Assembly (NCBI RefSeq): GCF_954871325.1
Contig: NC_088775.1
Span: 19,321,561-19,385,560 of the forward strand
Direction: 5' to 3'
Length of the DNA: 64,000 nucleotides
DNA from: Gordionus sp. m RMFG-2023
Lineage: Eukaryota > Nematomorpha > Gordioida > Chordodea > Parachordodidae
The notes below the pieces were generated by a model. It was not told where the DNA came from and made no database searches. It saw nothing but the letters and a program-made list of their open reading frames with translations. The position numbers and the translations under genes were made by a program. This document shows positions 1-11,539 of this stretch, one piece after another (the first letter of the stretch is position 1; each line of letters opens with the position of its first letter).

Positions 1-52
1 AAAACAGTCAAATTTGCGATGGGGGGATCCCCCCCCATTGGTTACGCGCCTG
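1..52. mobile_element. Right end of a hAT-type element, cut by the window edge
   Basis: The stretch ends with ATTGGTTACGCGCCTG after G and C runs. The reverse complement, CAGGCGCGTAACCAATG, opens another element at 34757, and similar CGTACGCC ends close the elements at 15417 and 45246. Ends of the form CAGnGGCGTA are typical of hAT transposons. The body lies outside the window. Confidence 0.5.
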
Positions 53-264
53 TATATAGTTGCTTGATTATAGGTTCTAAATCAAATGAGAATAATTTTA
101 CCAAAAACTATAAGATATTTAAACAAAAATATTTTTTTTAAATGTTAAATATTTTATTAATACTAAAAAAAATATTTTATAAAATATAACTTTTTGAAAA
201 ATTTAGAAGAGTGATTTTATAAAAGAAATATAGAATCTTTAGTCATTTTATTTCAATAAAAGTC

Positions 265-468
265 AGAATAATTGCCACTTTTCCTTTCCTTTTGGAACTT
301 TTCCATCTATGATTAACACTTTTCCTTTTTTGATTGTCATATTTCTTTTTTTGGGGGGATTTTTCATTTATGATTGACCTTTTCCTTTTTTGATCAGACC
401 TATTCCTCTTTTATTGATACTTTTTTTTTGATAGGACATTTTCCTTTTTTTGGATGGGAAACCTTGTA
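265..468. repeat. Right-arm fragment of the A/T foldback family
   Basis: Repeats of the form CTTTTCCTTTTTTGATTG, about 18 nt each, run into a terminus TGGATGGGAAACCTTGTA. This matches the right end of the large foldback at 23807-26462 (TGAATGGGAAACCCTG). Only one arm is present here. It is a non-coding fragment. Confidence 0.65.
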
Positions 469-473
469 TATTA

Positions 474-1074
474 CTTAAGAGATACATTTTTGTAAAAGTT
501 AAAATTTTAATATTTAAATGAGTGATGGGTGGAATGAAAAGTACATTGAAAGCTGTAATAGTCTAAAAAGATATAATATACTATCAATAAGACCGTTCAT
601 ATTTAAGTAAAGAAGGGAAAATAAGAATTTAGAGTATATAAAATAATATGAGTAAATAGTATGGGTGGGTGGGAGGCGGGGATTAGGTGGGAACTAAAAT
701 AAGATTTAATATTGATAAGGAGTTTTGAAGATTATAAAGTCAAAAAAATAACATTCAAGAATATAAAATAGTTAAAATACAAAACAAATGTATTTTTTAA
801 TCTGAGAATATTGATTAAATAATTTAATGTTATTTTTTTTTAAAAAAATCATTAAGTTAAAAAAGTTGGCAAAGGTCATTTTTGTAAATTTATATCTCTA
901 AATTTCTTTAATATTTTTGATTATGACGTGATAAAAATAATGTTTGATTGGTTAAACAAATCGAACCTTATAATAAAATAATAGATTTATTAAAAATCAT
1001 ATATAAAGTTAATTTTCATGGGTTTTTTTTAAATGTAAAAGGGGACCATAAAATATTATTTCCTCACTTTCAAT
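474..1074. other. A+T-rich spacer, nothing recognised
   Basis: No coding frame of note. The only unusual composition is a G-rich patch at about 661-683 (GGGTGGGTGGGAGGCGGGG), which could form a G-quadruplex but has no supporting context. Confidence 0.5.
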
Positions 1075-1290
1075 TAGTGTTGTTAAACGGTTCGTTTTGA
1101 GCCGATTTTTAAAAACGACTAATTCAACATTTTATTCAGAAGAATATTACTCAAGCCTAAAGACTTTGTTCATAGAAGGCACAAACATATATTGGTGGCG
1201 AAATCTTGAGACTTATTCAATTTTTTTCTGGCGAAAATATTAGTTAGCCATTTTTAAAAATCGGCTCTAAACAGCAGTTTAACAACATTA
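1075..1290. mobile_element. hAT-type MITE, TAGTGTTGTTAAACGG family
   Basis: Terminal inverted repeats start TAGTGTTGTTAAACGG and end TTTAACAACATTA, with inner palindromic parts around GAGCCGATTTTTAAAAACG and AAAAATCGGCTC. The 8-bp flanks ctttcaat and ctttcgaa agree at 6 of 8 bases, as expected for an old hAT target duplication. No coding capacity. Sister copies lie at 10896-11113, inside 18380-19320, and as a fragment at 51897-52020. Confidence 0.75.
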
Positions 1291-2789
1291 CTTTCGAATA
1301 AAAATTGAGTTAGAATCATATAATAATCAAGTTGCGATATATATTTAGGCATACCAAATGGACATTATGCCTAATAACAAAATCGTGAAAACTTAGATGA
1401 AATAGAAAGGTTATGATTTTGAAGTTATATAGAAAATTGAAGAAATTTCCAAATATATTTGAAAAAAGAGCAATTCATGCCGTCAAATATGATCAATTAC
1501 TTTTAAAAAATATTTAATTAATATACATTAGAGCTCTAACCGAGCCGACCGGACCGAGCTCGGGTGGATATTTCCGAAAGTCTGACTTGATCTTAATATT
1601 CAATTCTTCATATTGTAATTATCTCGTTTTCCTTGCTTAATGTAATTATATAAATATGAAAAACCTAAATTTTTTTCCTTGGCAATGATTTTTTCGCAAA
1701 GTGGTTTTTTTCTTCAGTTTAAAATTTTTCTAAATCTTTAAAGGAAAATATTCAGATCGGCTAATAAACTAAGATGCCACAATTTAATTTATCTCCATAA
1801 CTTTAATTTTTCAGTTTCTCTACTGAATTTTATAAAAAAAATAAATAGCCCGATTTGATTCGAATAATGATATTAGACAAATAAATCTTGTTGTTCAAGT
1901 CAATTCGAGCATGACTTGACTTCATTAATCTTAAATTTATTTTTAACAAGTATAAGAATACAAATAATTCAATTTGTAGCCCAAAAAAAACATAACAAAT
2001 AGCCATTTTACACCAAATTCTAATCTTTTGAAAAACGTAACCCATAAAATTATATACAAACAAGTCCAGGGAATTTTTTTTATATTAAGATAAAAATATA
2101 ATTATTCTTTTTTTAGATATAATCATGGTACCATTTTGATGTTGGCATAGGAGAAGCTAGGATCTTGCTAATGGGGGGGGGGGCAATATTCGGTGGGTTT
2201 TCTTTTCCTCCGTAAGTTTTATTGGAAGACTTTGGGTTCACTTATTATCGGTATTTGGCTATATTTTATTTCAATAATTTTGGGTTTTCACTTATTTTTT
2301 AAAAAAAATATTTTTAGAATTTTAGTTTTTATAATACAGTTATTAACTTTTACAAATTTTTCTTTCAAATTCTTCTTGGTGATATTTGCGAGAACAGGAA
2401 ATATTGAAATAAGGGGTGGGGGGGGGTTGAACAGTCCGGATATATAATTGTGCATAAAAATAAAAATGACTTTTGATAAAATGTAAATACTGGAGCTAAT
2501 TAATTACATTTTATGAGATATAACGACAAAAGTAACTCGTTCAAAAATTTAAGCATTGCTAAATATGATTTAAAAAATCTGGATATTTCTAACCTTCTCA
2601 TATTAAAAAATTTATCATGCTTACTATTTGTAATATTCCCATATTTTAAAGCAATAATTGTATTTATAATTTAAATTTTTTTATAACGACTAGCTAACTA
2701 TTAATTTCTTAAATTTTACGTCCAGGACGCATTTAAATTTAATCTCATAAATAAATTATATTTATATAGTATATACACTTAGTTTATTA
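1291..2789. other. A+T-rich region, no gene recognised
   Basis: Short GC words such as CCGAGCCGACCGGACCGAGC near 1536 look like remnants of the GC-word elements seen elsewhere. Open frames at 1830-2063 (minus) and 2193-2447 (plus) encode low-complexity hydrophobic peptides rich in F, I and L, as random A+T-rich DNA would. Homopolymer G runs occur near 2173 and 2418. Confidence 0.5.
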
Positions 2790-4558
2790 TCTATATTATT
2801 ATTTTCCGATGTCCTCACTACGTCATCGTGACGTCATGTCATCGCTACGTCATGTCATCGGTACGTATTTTTTTTTATTTTATTTATTTTATTCAACAGA
2901 TGATTAGAATTGATGATGTACACATACCTAACATGGATGAAAAACAATATTCCCTCAAATTTGTAAATATGAATGAAATATTTCACTTAATATTTTCTTT
3001 ATTTTTTAGATTACCTTATCAATTTTCATCTCATATTATCAATTACACATTAATGAAATCTTTTTATACTCATATTTTTCTTTCATAACCAATAATTAAG
3101 AAGATAACCAAGTATATTCAAATATTTAAATATTCTTATCCTAACCTATTTATACTTAATAACATTACATTCATCATATTATTTTTTAACTTTTAGAATA
3201 TCATAATAGGCTTGATAAGTCCCCCAAAAAATTTTTCCTGATGATAGCCAAACCTTATCAATTCCTTTAATTTAATTTTTATAATATAATATTTAATACC
3301 TTCTTTTTTCCCCCCTTTTTTAATCTTATTTTTTAATTACCTTACAATTAATTAACCTTAATCTTAATAACATTACATTCATCATGTTATTTTTTAACTT
3401 TTAAAATATCATAATAGGCTTGATAAAAAATTTTTTTGATGATAGCCCTCCAACTACTAGAAATATGCATCTAATATTGACCCATCTACCGGTTTTACAT
3501 TATTTTAATGTATGTTTATTTTCAACAATAGTTTATTTATATTTTTGCCTGATTTCTTTATTTGTCTAGGCTACCCCTAATCCCTCACATTGATACAAAA
3601 CATGATTTTATTATTAAAGATAAGCAAAGAAAATAATGACGATTAAACAAACGCCTTACCCGTTCTAGAGTTATTGGTACACAAAATAATAAAGAACTAG
3701 GCTTGAAATGAACTCATCTGGAGGTTTATTTTATTATTTTTATCTTATGTTTTATATCTATGTTTATTTTATTTTCACCCATTTCTCCAAATGATATTTC
3801 TATCACCACTACCACAATCCCTATGCCACCTCCGCCTATTTTTTAACAAATATCTATATTATAATTTTCCGATGTCCTCACTACGTCATCGTGACGTCAT
3901 GTCATCGGTACGTATTTATTTTTATTTATTTTATTTGTTTATTTAATTTTTTTATTTGTTTATTTAATTTCACATTAATGAAATCTTTTTATACTCATAT
4001 TTTTCTTTCATAACCAATAATTAAGAAGATAACCAAGTATATTCAAATATTTAAATATTCTTATCCTAACCTATTTATACTTAATAACATTAGATTCATT
4101 ATATTATTTTTTAACTTTTAGTATATCATAATAGGCCTGCATACCTAACATGGATGAAAAACAATATAAGAAGATAACCAAGTATATTCAAATATTTAAA
4201 TATTCTTATCCTAACCTATTTATACTTAATAACATTACATTCATCATATTATTTTTTAACTTTTAGAATATCATAATAGGCTTGATAAGTCCCCCAAAAA
4301 TACACATTAATGAAACCTTTTTATACTCATATTTTTCTTTCATAACCAATAATTAAGAAGATAACCAAGTATATTCAAATATTTAAATATTCTTATCCTA
4401 ACCTATTTATACTTAATAACATTACATTCATCACATTATTTTTTAACTTTTAGAATATCATAATTGGCTTGATAAATCCCCCAAAAATACACATTAATGA
4501 AATCTTTTAATATTCATATTTTTCTTTCATAACCAATAATTATGAAGATAACCAAGTA

Positions 4559-5567
4559 TACCTAAAACGAATTATTTGTTATTCGATATTCGATTCGCAT
4601 TTTACGAATACGAATAACACAATTATTCGATTCGAAAATTCGAATCGAATTCGAATAAGGAAAATATATTATTGGTCGAATAATTTTTTATATATTATTC
4701 GATCGAATTATTCGAGATTATTCGACTAAAATAAAAATAATCATATATAAATCATATATTATTATTAGGAATTATTTGAAATTATTTCAATTTAATAAAA
4801 TCTCCTAGTGGAATAATGAAAATTGCTCCAAATTTTGAAACTCCATTTTAATTTATCTCATAATAGACGATTACTTTAGAAATTTCTTTTATGATAGAGA
4901 TGGACGAAGAAGGTAATTTATATAACACATAACATATACAATTATAATAAACTGTTAATCCCATCACATCAAGAATGACGGGCAAACCTGATATTTCTCG
5001 TTTATTTGATGATGGAGAAATCATAAATTTGACTTTTTGCCTAAAGTTTTTACCACTTTATTTGTAAAATATTGCTAATGCCGTGTTATCTAAAATGGCG
5101 AGGGACATATTGTCGATACAGGGATCTTCAACCCCATGTGAGCGACTCTTTTCTGTTGGAGCTCATATGGTTACAAAATACAGAATGTCGTTAAAGGAGG
5201 AAACAATCCGAAAAACTTTATGTTTGAAAAATTGGCTGTTGTCAGATTTATCTTCATAATTATAGATATGAATATTATATTGATTTTTACACATTGTATA
5301 TAAATATATTATATATGTATGCTTCTATTTTGTCTCACTAATAAAATTTGTTTGTCTTTATCCTTAGTTAAATTTTACAAAATAAATTTTATAATAGATC
5401 TTTTTTAATTCATGGTAAATAAAATTTTCGAATCGAATCGAATCGAATAATCATTTTATTATTCATACGAAATAATAAATTATTCGATTTAAACGAATAC
5501 GAATAATAAATAATCGATTTAAAGGAATACGAATAATTCCATTATTCGATTCGTATTTTTGTAGGTA
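4559..5567 (+). mobile_element. hAT element with TTCGAATCGAAT subterminal repeats
   Basis: Ends are TACCTAAAACGAATT and TTTTTGTAGGTA, flanked on both sides by ATAACCAAGTA, so an 8-bp or slightly longer target duplication in the 190-bp array is visible. Both subterminal regions are rich in ATTCGAATCGAAT palindromes. The centre carries the last part of a transposase (5074-5259) and, at about 4950-4982, a decayed half of the stem-loop terminus described at 31262. A sister copy starts at 56685 and shares the same inner arrangement. Confidence 0.75.
5074..5259 (+). pseudogene. hAT transposase C-terminal dimerisation domain fragment
   Basis: A 61-residue open stretch ending in a stop contains KMARDILSIQGSSTPCERLF and then a KYRM..LK..T...LCLKNWL pattern. 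This is the hAT dimerisation signature (S-x-x-CERLFS followed by R..L). Everything upstream (catalytic DDE part and BED finger) is missing, so it cannot act alone. The remnant LCLKNWLLSD can also be traced in the sister copy near 57577-57625. Confidence 0.85.
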
Positions 5568-6099
5568 TATAACCAAGTATATTCAAATATTTAAATATTC
5601 TTATCCTAACCTATTTATACTTAATAACATTACATTCATCATATTATTTTTTACTTTTAGAATATCATAATTGGCTTGATAAGTCCCCCAAAAATACACA
5701 TTAATGAAATCTTTTTATACTCATATTTTTCTTTCATAACCAATAATTAAGAAGATAACCAAGTATATTCAAATATTTAAATATTCTTATCCTAACCTAT
5801 TTATACTTAATAACATTACATTCATCATATTATTTTTTAACTTTTAGAATATCATAATAGGCTTGATAAGTCCCCCAAAAAATTTTTCCTGATGATAGCC
5901 AAACCTTATCAATTCCTTTAATTTAATTTTTATAATATAATATTTTATACCTTCTTTTTTCCCCCCTTTTTTAATCTTATTTTTTAATTACCTTACAATT
6001 AATTAACCTTAATCTTAATAACATTAAATTCATCATGTTATTTTTTAACTTTTAGAATATCATAATAGGCTTGATAAAAATTTTTTTCGAGGATAGCCC

Positions 6100-8170
6100 T
6101 CCAACTACTAGAAATATGCATCTAATATTGACCCATCTACCGGTTTTACATTATTTTAATGTTTGTTTAATTTCAACCTGATTTCTTTATTTGTCTAGGC
6201 TAACCCTAATCCTCTATTTTAGCTTCTGATGAATGATATTCCCACTATTTCTAGAGAGGTTAACCTAATATTGACTCCTCTTCAGGTTTATTACATTAAT
6301 GTTTTTTATTTATTCTTTTGTTTTTTTTAAATAACAAGCCCTGTCTTACCCTCACTTAATGATTGTACAGGTGGTATATTGACTCCTCATCAGGTTCAAT
6401 GCATTTATTTTTTAAAATTATTCTTTTGTTTTTATTTTAGATAACAAACTATGTCCTAACCTCAGTTAATGATTGTACAGGTGGTGATTTATCCGTCATT
6501 AATGAAAGAAAAAGATGGCAGGTCAATCAACAAAAGAATAGCTATAGGGATTGTGAATCCCAGCAAAATATACTAACAACATATAATAAAGTTAGTATAT
6601 ATATATATACTAAAAAAGCATAAATGTTCTTATATTTTTTTATTTTTTAGAATACATACATTTTAGCTTCTGATGATATTTCCACTATTTCTAGGGAGTT
6701 GATCCTAATCTTGACTCCTCTGCAAGTTTAACCCATTCATTTTTTTAAATTTTTTATTGGTTTTTATTTTTGATAACAAACCCTGCTTTATTTCCTCCTT
6801 ATAATTGTTTAAATATTGATATATCTACCATTATTAATCAACAAATACAAAAAAATGTTCAGAAAAACATGATAGTCTTGATAAGTCCCCAACAAGACAA
6901 ATTTTATTTTTTGATGATAGCCTCCCAACTACTAGACATAAGCATATATTGACCCTTTTACAGGTTCAGTACAGTAATTTAATGTTCGTTTTATTTCAAT
7001 AATAATGTTTGCAATATTGACCCCTTTACAGGTTCAGTACAGTATTTTAATGTTCGTTTTATTTCAATAATAATGTTTTATATTTTTACCTGATTTCCTT
7101 ATTTTTTTAGGCTAACCCAACCTTGATCCCTCACATTGCTACAAAACATGATACTTCTATTAAAGATAAGCAAAGAAAAAAATGGCGACTCAACAAACGT
7201 TTTACCCGTTCTAGAATTACAGGTATGCAGGATAATAAGGACCTACGCCTGATATTAACTCCCCTGCAGGTTTTTAATGTTTTATATATATAGGTTTATT
7301 TTATATTCACCCAGATACCTTCAACTGATATTTCTATAACCACTACCACATTCCCTATGGCACCTCTACCATGCATATTTCGACATATATTTGATGACCA
7401 CCATATAGGAAACATAACAGAAATATGCGCCTTCTGCAATGCTAAAATGTGGAATGGAGAAAAATTATCAAAAAGCTCATGTAGAAATATTCAGTTTTCT
7501 ACATGTTGCTTGAATGGGAAGGTAATTTTATTTAAAATTTCCCAATTACCACCAAATTTATTACGTTTATTTACCGGGGATCATTGTTCATCATCCCAAT
7601 TTTTAACAAACATAAGAGCTTATAATTCCTCACTGTCATTCACTTCATTAGGAGTTAATATAAATAATTTAACCACTATTTCTCAAAACCTTATCACCTT
7701 TAATTTATATAATATAATAATTTATACCTTCTTTTTTTCCCCCCCTTTTTAATCTAATTTTTTAATTACCTTACAATTAATTAACCTTTATCTTAATAAC
7801 ATTACATTTATCATGTTATTTTTTAACTTTTAGAATATCATGATAGGCTTGATAAGTCCCCCAAAAATTTTATTTGATGATAGCCCTCCAACTACTAGAA
7901 ATATGCATCTAATATTGACCCTTCTACCGGTTTTACATTATTTTAATGTTTGTTTAATTTCAACAATAGTATATTTATATTTTTGTATGATTTCTTTATT
8001 TGTCTAGGCTAACCCTAATCCCTCACATTGCTACAAAACATGATGAATCTATTATTAAAGATAAGCAAAGAAAAAAATGGCGATTCAACAAACGCCTTAC
8101 CCGTTCTAGAGTTACTGGTGGCCAAGATAATAAGGAACTGTGAACTCCTCTGGAGGTTTATTTTGTTTTT
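6100..8170 (+). repeat. Helitron mini-exon repeats ending ATTGACnCCTCTnCAG|GT
   Basis: The short segment ATATTGACTCCTCTTCAGGTTTA and its variants occur near 6125, 6271, 6375, 6709, 6946, 7016, 7252, 7913 and 8148, and also near 3474 and 3712. Translated it reads I-L-T-P-L-Q before a GT. Segments often begin after TTTAG or GTCTAG. A second recurring exon encodes KDKQRKKWRFNKRLTRSRVTG-like basic peptide at about 7164 and 8058 (decayed at 3619). The pattern looks like repeated duplication of small exons of the Helitron gene. Confidence 0.6.
7357..7682 (+). pseudogene. Helitron N-terminal helicase-like domain fragment
   Basis: The frame contains C-x2-C followed by W-x-GEKL, then an FSTCCLNGKV segment, QLPPNLLRLFTGD, and finally NIRAYNSSLSFTSLGVN. 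This order (CxxC...W..E, CC..GK..LP, L..L......F..NIR.YN..LAFTS.G) is the start of the Helitron_like_N domain known from plant and animal Helitrons. The piece is about 110 residues and open here, but the matching downstream parts are displaced and broken. A shorter second copy of the last motif lies near 8280-8340. Confidence 0.9.
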
Positions 8171-8589
8171 TATCTAATGTTTTATATCTATATGTTTATT
8201 TTATACACCCAGTTGCCTCCAAATGATATTTCTATCACCACTACCACGATCCCTATGCCAACTCTGCCTAATTTTTAACAAATATAAGCATTTAATATCA
8301 TTCACCTCACTAGGAGTTAATAAAAATAATACTTTATCCGATTCCCTGAGAAACTTTCATGAATATTTAGAGAGATGTTCAAACGTGAATGTGTAGTGCG
8401 GCCAATTTCATTAACATTATTAATGGGAAAATATGCGGTAGTTTTGTCATGGCCTTTATAACAATACTTACGACCGTTTTATGGTTGAGTTTACAATGTC
8501 GTTCATGATTCTATTTTAGAGGGGGATACCAAAACTGACACTTTGGCAGAAATATCATTTTGCGTTCTTCTTTTACCAGTAGCCCAGGG

Positions 8590-8765
8590 CTTCAGCTTTA
8601 TCAGGACGCAATGGGTGTTGTACACTGCTTTGGAATTCCGTCATTATTCATTACTTTCACCTACAACCCTAAATGGGATGATATTATACATTAATAATTT
8701 CTTCTGCAGACGACTGCCCAGATTTATTTTGTCGCTTTTTCCATTAAAAATTAAAATGTCATAAA
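8590..8765 (+). pseudogene. Helitron helicase-like domain, second fragment
   Basis: 8590-8694 reads LQLYQDAMGVVHCFGIPSLF then ITFTYNPKWDDI before a stop. This matches the strongly conserved Helitron stretch YQDA...V..FG.PDLFITFT.NP.W. It is followed at about 8709-8760 by a C/RPDLFCRFF.KLK-like segment in another frame. The fragment therefore continues the domain seen at 7357-7682 but with stops and frame changes. Confidence 0.85.
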
Positions 8766-8964
8766 GGATTTGCTCTTAATTTTACCAGACACACAGAATA
8801 ATAATTAATCCTCATCATTTTTTTAAAAAATTACCTAAATTTATATCGCAAGAAAAACAAATTTCTTAAAAAATAATATATAAATAAATTGCATCTAAGT
8901 TTCATTAGTATTGAATGGCATTTTTGTACTTTAAATAGATAGCATTTTTTTGTACTTAACATAA

Positions 8965-9586
8965 AGATATAGATAGCCCTTATCAAATTTTTTATTGGTA
9001 AATCCGAGATTTCCCCTTCATGTGTTGATAAATTATTTAGAAATTTAACTATCTCCGGGTTTGGAAAAAAGTTTTGAAAATTAATATGGGATGGACTGGC
9101 TTGAAAAATATTCCTCAATATTAATATTTGCTTGCACCTGACTTGGGAATATCTTTTACAAATTATTATGGGCCGGGCTAGGAAAAAATTTTCAAAATTA
9201 TTATGGGTTGAGCTAGGCTTGAGAAATTTTTTTAAAAATTATAAGGTCTAAGGACGCTTGGAAATTTTTTCAAAATATTATGAGCTTGGACCTGGCTTGA
9301 AATTTTTTAATGTTAAATGTTAGTCTTATGTAATCAGTAAAATATTTACAAAGAATTTTGGTATTGGGTACAAGCTCATTTAAATATATTTTGACTCAAA
9401 TAATAGTATCCACTCTTAGTTCTAATGGGTTGGACTCAATGACATTGCTTGGACTTGACCTAATTGGGGAGGGGGGGTTTAAAAATAATACAAATTGGAT
9501 ATGATTTTGAAATAAAAGGTAACATCTTTCATAAAAAAACGAATAAAATTCTCATTCTCCGTCATTTTTGACGGGCTATCTACTAG
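8965..9586. mobile_element. Stem-loop TIR element, copy A
   Basis: The right end is CCGTCATTTTTGACGG (9559-9574) followed by GCTATCTACTAG and a T. A decayed inverted copy of the same end lies near 8965-9030 (GATAGCCC...GGTAAATCCGAGATTTC). The interior has repeated units of the type GGGCTGGGCTTGAAAATTTT plus AAAATTATTATG. It is homologous to the copy at 37673-38968. No coding capacity. Confidence 0.7.
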
Positions 9587-9587
9587 T

Positions 9588-9949
9588 ATTGATAAATATA
9601 GCTTTTATTTAGGATAAATGATTCGCATTTTTTAAATTCAAATAAAATAGATTTTATTTTTAGGCTGTTTAGGTTTTAAAATTAGATGAACCAAGAAATG
9701 GATTAGGAATTTTTATTTTAGCTTAGTTATTTAGAGCTATGGCGGTGGAAGTAAAAAATAAGGGAGCGGAAGCAGCGAAATAACACAGCAGAGGTGGGGA
9801 GGAGGTAAAAAGTGCAGTGGTGTGGTAGATAGAGTAGTGTGAAAAGAATAAAATAGAGAATAGTAAAAGGGCAAGAGCGGGGCGAAAACCATAATATAGA
9901 GAACAGCAAAAAAGTGAGAAGGGAGTACCTTAATGTTAAATCTAAACAT
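9588..9949. other. Purine-rich, gene-free stretch
   Basis: From about 9735 to 9930 the plus strand is nearly all A and G, with GGGAGCGG-type words. Overlapping minus-strand frames at 9727-9969 are the pyrimidine-side reading of this strand asymmetry (F, L, P, S, H residues) and are not taken as genes. Confidence 0.5.
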
Positions 9950-10560
9950 CTCAGTAGTATCCACCCCAATCTATATTCAGATTATTAGCTAAAATAGTAA
10001 GGGTACAAGCTAAAATTGGGGGTTAGCTTGTTAGGCACATGCCAATTAAAATTCGAGGAATTATGCAATTAACTTTAAAACATATATCCAAAATCCTTCT
10101 ATTAAGGCTATAATTAAGCTAGTTTAAAAACGCCTTTAATAGCATATTTGGTGAACATTTAAAAAAAAAGGTTACTATAATTTTGAATTCTTAGAAAGGT
10201 TTTATATGCGGCATAAAACATCTTTCCTATTTAGTCCGTAAGTCCCGATGAAGCATTCACCAGAGGGACCCTCTTGGACCTTTCCATATTTTCCTAAAAT
10301 TTATAACAATGTCTGCTAAACTTAAATCTATATTCACCTTGGACCTAAATATTTGATACCGTGATGATGGAATAATCTGCGATACTCTATAAAATAATCA
10401 AAGTTTAAAGCCAATTCTATAAATTTAAGATTCATTATAAATAAGCCTAAGGCAGATATCTACTTTCTTGATAAGAATCTAGATTTACCGGACATAAAAT
10501 TGTCTACCTTAATAACCTATACCTATTATGTCTATCTTTATCAAGCATACTCTGTTTTAG
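9950..10560 (+). pseudogene. Reverse transcriptase fossil, R2-like LINE, copy 1
   Basis: One frame near 10250-10370 gives a DPLGPFHIFLKF segment and then LNIWYRDDGIICD. These are RT motif B-C (QGDPLGPLLF) and the catalytic Y-x-D-D box. The upstream part (STPI.......L at 9955-10000) aligns with the copy at 34120-34735. Many stops and frame changes are present. The family is probably the one that supplied the C-terminal endonuclease-like domain seen at 32591-33228. Confidence 0.75.
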
Positions 10561-10620
10561 GAATTATTCACCAAAATTCCTATAAATTTTCTGTATCTAT
10601 CGGCCCATTTCGAAAATGGC

Positions 10621-10895
10621 TATATATTTCTAAAATATAGGGCTGTTCCAAAATTAAATGTGGCTCTAGGCACTCAAAAAATATCGAATCGGGCCAATAT
10701 TTTTAAAAACCAGACCCAATATTTTTATTGTATTTGGTTATTTATTTTTTATTTTCTGAATAATAAATTTATGAAAAAAACTAAAATACAATTTATTTGT
10801 TGAAAGTTTAATAAAATAGTTAAAGATTTTACACTAATTTTATATTATCTGCAATAAGAAAATGATTTTAAAATATCTAACGAGTCACATTCAGC
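10621..10895. other. Remnant of a TAGGGCT-ended element
   Basis: TAGGGCTGTTCCAAAATTAA near 10640 resembles TAGGGCTATGCCGATCCACA at 42467 and, inverted, the end TGGATCGACATAGCCCTA at 16371. The hAT at 11178 and the MITE at 10896 may both lie inside this older element, whose right end would be 16371. Confidence 0.35.
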
Positions 10896-11113
10896 TAGTG
10901 TTGTTAAACGGCTCGATTTAACCAATTTAAAACGGTGTACTATAGATATTGGCCAAAAGTAAATTACCCAAAAAATTTTAATTTGCCCACAAATGGCAGA
11001 AAGGCTTGGACTTCTATTGGCGAAATTTCGAGGCTTATGTAATAATATTATGGTTAAAATTTTGATTTAGCTCTTTTTAAAAGTTGACAAAATGGAGCTG
11101 CTTAACAACACTA
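10896..11113. mobile_element. hAT-type MITE, TAGTGTTGTTAAACGG family
   Basis: Starts TAGTGTTGTTAAACGGCTCG and ends GCTTAACAACACTA. The flanking 8-mers cattcagc and cattcatc agree at 7 of 8, a good hAT-type duplication. Length 218 bp, no coding frame. Confidence 0.8.
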
Positions 11114-11539
11114 CATTCATCCATAAACATTGTAAATATTTTAAATGAGATTATTAACTGGAATTATTCGTAAAAATTAGTTGGCTATTTTAAATTAACG
11201 TTTCTACAAAAAAGAAACGCGTTACCGTTACGTCTGAAAGAAACGCGTGTTACTAACTATTCAAAAAAGTAAAGGGTTACTCGTTACTTAAAAAATTAAA
11301 TATTATATTCAAAAAAATTTTTTTTGTTTTTCCTTCCTACAATATATAATATAAATAAAACTATACAAAAAGAATATATAATAAGATAAAACCTTTTTAT
11401 AAAAAAGATTTATATATATATATAATCATAATATAAATAAAATTATACAAAAATAATATATTATATATAAAATAACATCTTTTTGTAGCAATTTTTTATT
11501 TATTTTTAGCAACAATTGATTTTAAAATTTTGATCAGAC

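Larger units (their letters stand above)
3044..5880. repeat. Tandem array of about 190-bp units inside the Helitron region
   Basis: Units begin near ACACATTAATGAAATC and run through CCAAGTATATTCAAATAT to GGCTTGATAAGTCCCCC. Copies start near 3044, 3971, 4165 (partial), 4301, 4488 and 5695. The 4488 unit is split by the hAT at 4559-5567. Units at 4301 and 5695 are about 187 bp. The array ends by joining one of the duplicated Helitron blocks, suggesting unequal exchange within the element. Confidence 0.75.
2790..8765 (+). mobile_element. Decayed, partly duplicated Helitron region
   Basis: Two Helitron-like 5' ends are seen (A followed by TCTATATTAT and then TTTTCCGATGTCCTCACT) at 2790 and 3853, with a third at 57633. 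Downstream, 7357-7682 and 8590-8765 encode pieces of the Helitron N-terminal helicase-like domain. Large parts are duplicated: the block at 3225-3510 recurs at 5880-6170 and 7680-7960. Coding pieces are separated by GT...AG intron-like gaps. No Rep or helicase motifs survive and no 3' end of this Helitron is recognised, so the element is internally rearranged and dead. A hAT (4559-5567) sits inside it. Confidence 0.75.

Noticed and set aside
2193-3088. Small hydrophobic frames (2193-2447, 2828-3088)
   Set aside because: Low-complexity F/I/L-rich readings in A+T-rich DNA; the second lies on the Helitron 5' end and its tandem repeat.
9727-9969. Two overlapping minus-strand frames of 75-80 codons
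   Set aside because: They arise from a purine-rich strand; two frames being open over the same bases shows composition rather than coding.
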